From Desulfobacterales bacterium (GTDB lineage: Bacteria; Desulfobacterota; Desulfobacteria; Desulfobacterales; BuS5), in contig JAERRQ010000270.1 in assembly GCA_016735355.1 (NCBI GenBank), forward strand, positions 1-10,117: a stretch of 10,117 nucleotides of DNA, given 5' to 3'. Under the pieces are notes generated by a model. That model had not been told where the DNA came from, did not search any database, and worked only from the letters and a program-made list of their open reading frames with translations. The position numbers and the translations under genes are program-made. This document shows positions 6,114-10,117 of the stretch, piece by piece. Each line of letters opens with the position of its first letter. The stretch's first letter is position 1.

Positions 6114-7793
6114 TTAGTGAACAACCAGACTCTGGCACCTTACCTTGGCTTCTTCAAGTTCCTCTCCATCTATTACAGCGCATGTATTCAAGGTAACATC
6201 CACAGCTCGGGATGCGAAAGTCTCAACAGCGTTAATTTGCAGACAGCCATCCATATCCAGATTAAAAGTAATTTCAACAGGAAGATCGGCCGGAAGGCCA
6301 TTAGGTAAATCAAGGACAGCTGTCCCGATCTCTACTGCATATTGCGGAGGAATAGTCGTTTCACTGGTTTCATTTTCCATAATCCGGATCAAGACTGTCT
6401 CCTGATCGGCGATTCCTGTAAAAAAAGCCTTTTTGGTGTTTACTGGCACAGATGTGTTTCGTGTAATGAGATTAAATACAATCTCTTCGTTCTGCCTGTT
6501 TCTTACTATAACTCCAAAGCTCTTACTGGTGACATTTTTAACCTTTACGGCAGACCGCTCAACCGCGGCAAGAGTATACCCTGTTTCATCGGCAACCTGC
6601 CGGGCAGCTTCCTGAATCTGTGCAGGAGTCACATCAACCGCGTCTGTCAATTCAATAAGGTCATTAAATTGCTCTATTTTTTTACCTGTATTTTCGGAAA
6701 TCTTTTTGATAAGGCCATCGTTAAGGGCAAGTTTACATCCATATATTGCAGCTCCTTTTGCAACGGCTTCATCAGGCTCGAATGACTTGGGCTCTATGGA
6801 GAACTCTTCCTTGATACGTTTCATTATCAGCGGCATGCGTGTGGCTCCGCCGACCAGTATAATTTCATCAAATTTATCATAACCTTTTTTTCTTGCCTCT
6901 TCCAGCATATCATGGATAAAAGCGATCGTTCTTTCAAGCAAATCCGTTGTAATTCCTTCAAACTTTTTTAGTTCTATTTCAACCTTAACTCTTTCTCCCC
7001 CGTGAGTGATGGCAATCGGGGTCTTCTCCCTCTGGGATAGGACTTTTTTTGCTTTTTCGGCCGAAAGCTGCAGTTCCTGGCAGGTGTCGGGATCATCGAG
7101 AATATCCTCTTCAATTCCTGTCTTATTCTGAAATTCTTCAACAAGGTATGATACAATTCTGTCGTCCCAGTCTTTTCCTCCCAGGTTATGATCTCCTCCT
7201 GTGCATATCACTTCGATTGCATCAGGTTTAATCTCTATCATTGTTATATCAAATGTCCCGCCTCCTAGATCGTAAACAAGTACGGTTTTTCTCTCGGATG
7301 ATTCGACAGTTCCATATGCAATGGCGGCGGCGGTCGGTTCATTTATAATCTGGCGCACATTATATCCTGCTATTTCGCCAGCTTTTTTAGTTGCCTCACG
7401 TTCATTAATGCCGAAATATGCGGGACATGTGATTACCACGTCGGTAATTTTTTCACCAAGGTTCTGTTCCGCATCCTGGACTACTTTTCTTATAATATAA
7501 CTCGAAATCTCCTCGGCCCTGTACGTCTTTGAATCATACTCGAAGAGAAAATTAGGCTCACCCATGGATCGTTTTACAAAACTGACCACCTCATCAGGAT
7601 AAATTTTTGAGCTTTCTTTTGCCACATCACCGACAACTATGTTGCCTTCATCAAAGAAAACCACTGAAGGGGTAAGATGCTGGTTTTCAGCATTAGGCAG
7701 AATAACAGGTTTTCCGTATTCATCCACATATGCTATAGACGAATATGTGGTACCTAAATCTATGCCAAAAACTTTTCTCATCTTCTCACTCAT
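6114..7793 (-). CDS. Hsp70-family chaperone (DnaK-like) lacking the helical lid
   Basis: ATP-dependent cytosolic Hsp70 homologue of 559 residues, about 80 shorter than DnaK. The nucleotide-binding domain (1-355) is intact: phosphate-1 loop FGIDLGTTYSS (9-19), connect-1 INEPTAAAIAYG (150-161), phosphate-2 YDLGGGTFDIT (174-184), adenosine motif ILVGGATRMPLI (312-323). K74 fits the catalytic lysine of DnaK (K70). GGDHNLGGKDWD (199-210) has His where DnaK has Thr199. The usual acidic-hydrophobic linker is absent; instead residues 355-425 form a mostly helical insertion (VTPAQIQEAARQVADETGY). A beta-type substrate domain follows (about 425-535) and the chain ends without a lid. The start has GGAG seven bases upstream. 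The gene lies between a GrpE-like and a J-like gene, so it is probably a specialised paralogue and not the housekeeping DnaK. Confidence 0.93.
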   Translation of the reverse strand: MSEKMRKVFGIDLGTTYSSIAYVDEYGKPVILPNAENQHLTPSVVFFDEGNIVVGDVAKESSKIYPDEVVSFVKRSMGEPNFLFEYDSKTYRAEEISSYIIRKVVQDAEQNLGEKITDVVITCPAYFGINEREATKKAGEIAGYNVRQIINEPTAAAIAYGTVESSERKTVLVYDLGGGTFDITMIEIKPDAIEVICTGGDHNLGGKDWDDRIVSYLVEEFQNKTGIEEDILDDPDTCQELQLSAEKAKKVLSQREKTPIAITHGGERVKVEIELKKFEGITTDLLERTIAFIHDMLEEARKKGYDKFDEIILVGGATRMPLIMKRIKEEFSIEPKSFEPDEAVAKGAAIYGCKLALNDGLIKKISENTGKKIEQFNDLIELTDAVDVTPAQIQEAARQVADETGYTLAAVERSAVKVKNVTSKSFGVIVRNRQNEEIVFNLITRNTSVPVNTKKAFFTGIADQETVLIRIMENETSETTIPPQYAVEIGTAVLDLPNGLPADLPVEITFNLDMDGCLQINAVETFASRAVDVTLNTCAVIDGEELEEAKVRCQSLVVH

Positions 7794-7825
7794 CGCGGAT
7801 CTCCATTTTAAGAATTTTTATATAT

Positions 7826-7860
7826 GTAACCGTTCACGGTTATCAGTTTACGGTTAACAG
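7826..7860. repeat. heptamer-phased repeat upstream of hsp70, left arm of an inverted pair
   Basis: Read on the minus strand this tract divides into five 7-base units: CTGTTAA, CCGTAAA, CTGATAA, CCGTGAA and CGGTTAC. Its outer 16 bases (7826-7841, GTAACCGTTCACGGTT) are an exact inverted copy of 8006-8021. It lies 33 bases before the hsp70 start, so it would be in or near the 5' leader, where AACCG/CGGTT could fold into a small hairpin. Confidence 0.55.
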
Positions 7861-7993
7861 TTGAATCGGAATACAAACTTAATATAGACTATAACTCGTC
7901 ATTTGAACTTACAGCACGGCAACCGACTTTATAAATCAATTATTCATAATCAAATAGACGTACTGATTTGTTAATTTTGCCCTTTTAAAAAAA

Positions 7994-8021
7994 CCGTAAA
8001 CCGTAAACCGTGAACGGTTAC
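7994..8021. repeat. heptamer-phased repeat at the grpE-like stop, right arm of an inverted pair; possible terminator
   Basis: Units CCGTAAA (7994), CCGTAAA (8001) and CCGTGAA (8008) are followed by CGGTTAC. The last 16 bases are the exact inverse of 7826-7841, and the array overlaps the grpE-like stop codon (8018-8020). On the minus strand AACCGT can pair with a downstream ACGGTT that runs directly into seven T residues, so it may attenuate transcription between the grpE-like gene and hsp70. About 130 bases with no ORF or other signal I can name lie between this tract and the one at 7826-7860. Confidence 0.55.
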
Positions 8022-8758
8022 TTGTATGTTAATATTTGAACCATTTCCGGGCGGATTACCTTATCGTCGCATTCATAGCCGTGATATATGGTACCTGTTA
8101 CCATTTTATCTTTTGATTTATCTGTTGTTACTGTTTTTTTTACTATTTTTTGCCTGGCAGGGTCGATAACCTCATTGTTGCAGGTGAAAGTTTTTACACC
8201 TTGCAATGAAAAAACATCTTCTATATCTGAAGGAATACTTTCAATAAAATCAATCAGTTTTCCGAATTCCAAGTCGGAAGGTTCTTTATCTTTATGATAC
8301 GCTGAAAATTTTCTGATCCCATCGACAACCTTTATCATATCCAGGATGATGGTCATTGACTGCTTTTTTATAATATCATTTTTATATTGCTGGAGTTCAT
8401 GATGAAGATCGTCTATTATTTTTTCCTTATGAGCATCATATTTCAGTTTGCTTTTAAACTCATTGGATAACTGTTCTATCTGCTTTTCAAGACTCTCCAG
8501 TTTTAAGATTGTGAGGTCAATCCCGTCATCTTCAATAATATCAGCAGTATCTTCAAATCGATTCTCTTCACCGACAAATGCGCCGGAACCTGGTTGATCA
8601 AGGTCCTCTTCAACTTTTGCTGCAACCGCTTTAAAATCGTTATGAGCAGGCTGGAGAATTTCAGTAAGTTCCAGGATTTCGCTGGAGTCTTCCGAAGGTA
8701 TGGCCTGTGTTTGTTCTTTTTCAAAAAAAACGGGATCATTTAGATGATTTTCAATCAT
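8018..8758 (-). CDS. GrpE-like nucleotide exchange factor with long acidic N-terminus
   Basis: 246-residue protein, probably the nucleotide exchange factor for the Hsp70 encoded next. Residues 1-80 are acidic and low complexity, likely disordered. Residues 84-130 form a heptad-like coiled coil (KLESLEKQIEQLSNEFKSKLK), as in the long GrpE dimerisation helices. Residues 132-190 match the GrpE four-helix region (MTIILDMIKVVDGIRKF). The end fits the GrpE beta head: NNEVIDPARQKIV, then GTIYHGYECDDKVIRPEMVQI, compared with the family pattern of a final GY...D.V.RPA.V.V. It is longer and more diverged than housekeeping GrpE (about 190-200 residues), so I leave the symbol empty. Its ATG overlaps the ispG stop (ATGA), with GGTGG nine bases upstream, implying translational coupling. 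Hsp70 follows after 224 bases. Confidence 0.82.
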   Translation of the reverse strand: MIENHLNDPVFFEKEQTQAIPSEDSSEILELTEILQPAHNDFKAVAAKVEEDLDQPGSGAFVGEENRFEDTADIIEDDGIDLTILKLESLEKQIEQLSNEFKSKLKYDAHKEKIIDDLHHELQQYKNDIIKKQSMTIILDMIKVVDGIRKFSAYHKDKEPSDLEFGKLIDFIESIPSDIEDVFSLQGVKTFTCNNEVIDPARQKIVKKTVTTDKSKDKMVTGTIYHGYECDDKVIRPEMVQILTYK

Positions 8759-9852
8759 TGTAATTTACCACCCTCCAAGTAGTTTTTTTCGTATTCCTTA
8801 ATCTCTTTCAGCAAAATATCAACTAATCTATCCTGCGGAATTTTTTTAACAACTTTACCTTTTTTAAATAAAATTCCCGTGCCTTTCCCTCCGGCGATAC
8901 CTATATCCGCTTCCCTGGCTTCTCCAGGCCCGTTTACCATGCATCCCATGATCGCAATCTTTAAAGGCAGGGATGATGTTAAAAGCGCCTTCTCTACCTG
9001 TTCCGCAATATTAAACAGATCGATTTTGCATCTTCCGCAAGTCGGGCACGAAATTATTTCCGGTCCGTGTTTTCGTATTCCAAGGGCCTTCAGAATCTCA
9101 AAACCGGTTCTAATCTCTTCCACAGGATCCCTGGTCAATGATACTCGTATGGTGTCACCAATACCTTCTGCAATAAGCATGCCTATACCAATTGACGATT
9201 TGACTATCCCGGAAAAAAGCCCTCCGGCCTCTGTTACGCCGACATGAAGCGGAATATCTGTATGGCAGGAAAGCAGCCTGTATGCATCCAGTGTTCTTGG
9301 TATATCAGACGCTTTTATGGAGAGCTTGATTTCATGAAAATCGAGCGAACGTAGTAGGTCAACGTGCCTCAAGGCACTCTCAACCATTGCTTCAGCAGTT
9401 ACACCGCCATATTTCTCCAAAAGTTCCTTTTCCAAAGAACCGGCATTCACACCGATTCTTATTGGGATATTAAAATCTTTTGCAGCATCTGTAATTGCTT
9501 TGACCTTTTTCCTGCCTCCAATGTTTCCCGGGTTAATCCTTAGACCATCAGCGCCGTATTTTGCTGCGGCAACAGCCAGGCGATAATCGAAGTGTATATC
9601 TGCTATCAAAGGGATAGAGATCTCTTTTTTGATCTTTACAATAGCTGTTGCAGCCTCCATGTCGGGAACTGCTACCCGTATGATTTCACAACCGGCTTCT
9701 TCCAGGCGTTTGATCTGCGAAACAGTTGCCCTAATATCCTCTGTGGGTGTATTAGTCATCGACTGGACTGCAATGGGCGCAGTGCCGCCGATCTTTACCT
9801 TGCCTACATAAATCTCTTTTGTCTTTTTACGCTTTACTAAAAAATGGATCAT
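8755..9852 (-). CDS. ispG: 4-hydroxy-3-methylbut-2-enyl diphosphate synthase, flavodoxin/ferredoxin type (IspG/GcpE)
   Basis: Penultimate enzyme of the MEP isoprenoid pathway: reductive dehydration of the cyclic diphosphate MEcPP to HMBPP, using a 4Fe-4S cluster, in the cytosol. The 365 residues match the compact bacterial form without the plant-type insertion. The TIM-barrel domain contains APIAVQSMTNTPTEDI (25-40), PLIADIHFDYRLA (81-93), LRINPGNIGG (104-113) and IRIGVNAGSLE (131-141). The Fe-S domain holds C269 and C272 in SCPTCGRC, C304 in GCMVNGPGEA, and E311, corresponding to the E. coli ligands C270, C273, C305 and E312. C275 is an extra cysteine. The ATG start has no clear ribosome site; no internal start fits better. 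It lies 111 bp after an EF-G gene and overlaps the GrpE-like gene by four bases. Confidence 0.97.
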   Translation of the reverse strand: MIHFLVKRKKTKEIYVGKVKIGGTAPIAVQSMTNTPTEDIRATVSQIKRLEEAGCEIIRVAVPDMEAATAIVKIKKEISIPLIADIHFDYRLAVAAAKYGADGLRINPGNIGGRKKVKAITDAAKDFNIPIRIGVNAGSLEKELLEKYGGVTAEAMVESALRHVDLLRSLDFHEIKLSIKASDIPRTLDAYRLLSCHTDIPLHVGVTEAGGLFSGIVKSSIGIGMLIAEGIGDTIRVSLTRDPVEEIRTGFEILKALGIRKHGPEIISCPTCGRCKIDLFNIAEQVEKALLTSSLPLKIAIMGCMVNGPGEAREADIGIAGGKGTGILFKKGKVVKKIPQDRLVDILLKEIKEYEKNYLEGGKLQ

Positions 9853-9861
9853 GATTTTGGT

Positions 9862-9896
9862 TTGCGGGTTGTGGATTGTATATTGAGAGTTGGTTG
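9862..9896. repeat. five TTGNNNN heptamers just upstream of ispG
   Basis: TTG recurs at exact seven-base intervals at 9862, 9869, 9876, 9883 and 9890 (units TTGCGGG, TTGTGGA, TTGTATA, TTGAGAG, TTGGTTG). On the coding strand of ispG the units read NNNNCAA. The array ends about ten bases before the ispG start codon and may occupy the place of a normal ribosome site, which is missing. Confidence 0.5.
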
Positions 9897-9922
9897 TACA
9901 GATTCTAATTCTTCAATGTCAA
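9893..9922 (-). promoter_or_regulatory. candidate promoter for ispG
   Basis: On the minus strand TTGACA (9917-9922) is followed after 18 bases by TACAAC (9893-9898), four of six -10 matches, giving a leader of about 35 bases before ispG. The -35 box is one arm of an inverted repeat TGTCAAT / ATTGACA (9917-9923 and 9926-9932) that could serve as an operator. The -10 is weak and overlaps the heptamer tract, so confidence is low. Confidence 0.28.
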
Positions 9923-9963
9923 TAAATTGACAATCTTATTCATAACCTGTTTTTGGAAGGGCA

Positions 9964-10117
9964 CTATCTTTTATCAAAATGAGAAAATTGCATCGTAAAA
10001 GTTCCTCGGCCCTGGGTGGCGGATCTTAATGATGTTGAAAACCCGAACATTTTAGCAAGTGAGACAGAGGCCTTTATTACCTGTGATCCGATCTGATGTT
10101 CAATCGATTCTATTTGT
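9964..10117 (-). CDS. fusA: elongation factor G, C-terminal 50 residues only
   Basis: The 3' end of a translation elongation factor G gene, read leftward; the rest lies beyond the window. The 50 visible residues contain [20 protein letters not shown] and [12 protein letters not shown], the conserved end of EF-G domain V (MFGY/F-x2[14 protein letters not shown]), and stop at TAG (9964-9966) soon after. EF-G is the GTPase that drives translocation on the ribosome. Many Desulfobacterota carry more than one EF-G, and this fragment cannot say whether it is the main copy or a paralogue. No terminator hairpin is obvious before ispG, 111 bp downstream, so read-through is possible. Confidence 0.88.
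   Translation of the reverse strand, partial: QIESIEHQIGSQVIKASVSLAKMFGFSTSLRSATQGRGTFTMQFSHFDKR

Noticed and set aside
6117..6785. Several plus-strand open frames opposite hsp70
   Set aside because: They mirror conserved Hsp70 codons, have low-quality composition and overlap one another; no ribosome sites or family motifs.
7826..8021. CRISPR-like array from the repeated CCGTAAA/TTTACGG units
   Set aside because: Units are seven bases with no spacers and no cas gene nearby; they are tandem heptamers in inverted orientation.
8879..9247. Plus-strand open frame of 122 codons opposite ispG
   Set aside because: Complement of the conserved Fe-S domain of IspG, so the openness is a by-product of codon use.
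9917..9932. TGTCAAT/ATTGACA inverted repeat as an EF-G terminator
   Set aside because: Only 7-bp A/T-rich arms with a 2-base loop and no T tract; a promoter or operator role is more plausible.

Overview
The window looks like chromosomal DNA from a low-GC, anaerobic member of the Desulfobacterota (former Deltaproteobacteria). This is inferred from gene content and not proven: a CooC-type nickel-insertion ATPase (carbon monoxide dehydrogenase maturation), a DUF4388/PATAN-type protein, the MEP-pathway enzyme IspG, and an Hsp70 / GrpE-like / J-like cluster with a DUF1566 domain.

Left part (1-1810). A cooC-like gene, cut by the window edge, reads leftward. After an AT-rich gap of about 335 bp, a good sigma70-type promoter drives rplM-rpsI (ribosomal proteins L13 and S9) rightward, closed by a strong hairpin terminator.

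Middle (1811-3640). A short decayed remnant of a PlsC-like acyltransferase gene is followed by a 105-bp near-palindromic element that resembles a MITE. One end of this element supplies the stop codon of a leftward DUF4388-type gene. A divergent rightward gene of about 209 codons has no family I recognise.

Right part (3649-10117), all leftward. In transcription order: the 3' end of an elongation factor G gene, ispG, a GrpE-like gene that overlaps ispG by four bases (ATGA), a lid-less Hsp70 with an unusual interdomain insertion, and a 777-residue membrane protein. That last protein carries two degenerate J-like segments on its N-terminal (probably cytosolic) side, one transmembrane helix, a TPR-like region and a C-terminal DUF1566 domain. 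My reading is that the last three genes form a dedicated chaperone system that couples a cytosolic Hsp70 to a membrane-anchored partner reaching the periplasm. This is inference from domain order and gene order.

The gaps of this leftward cluster hold short repeats built on a seven-base period: just upstream of ispG, after the grpE stop, before hsp70 and directly after the hsp70 stop. Each site has a different heptamer consensus. No tRNA, rRNA or CRISPR array was seen.
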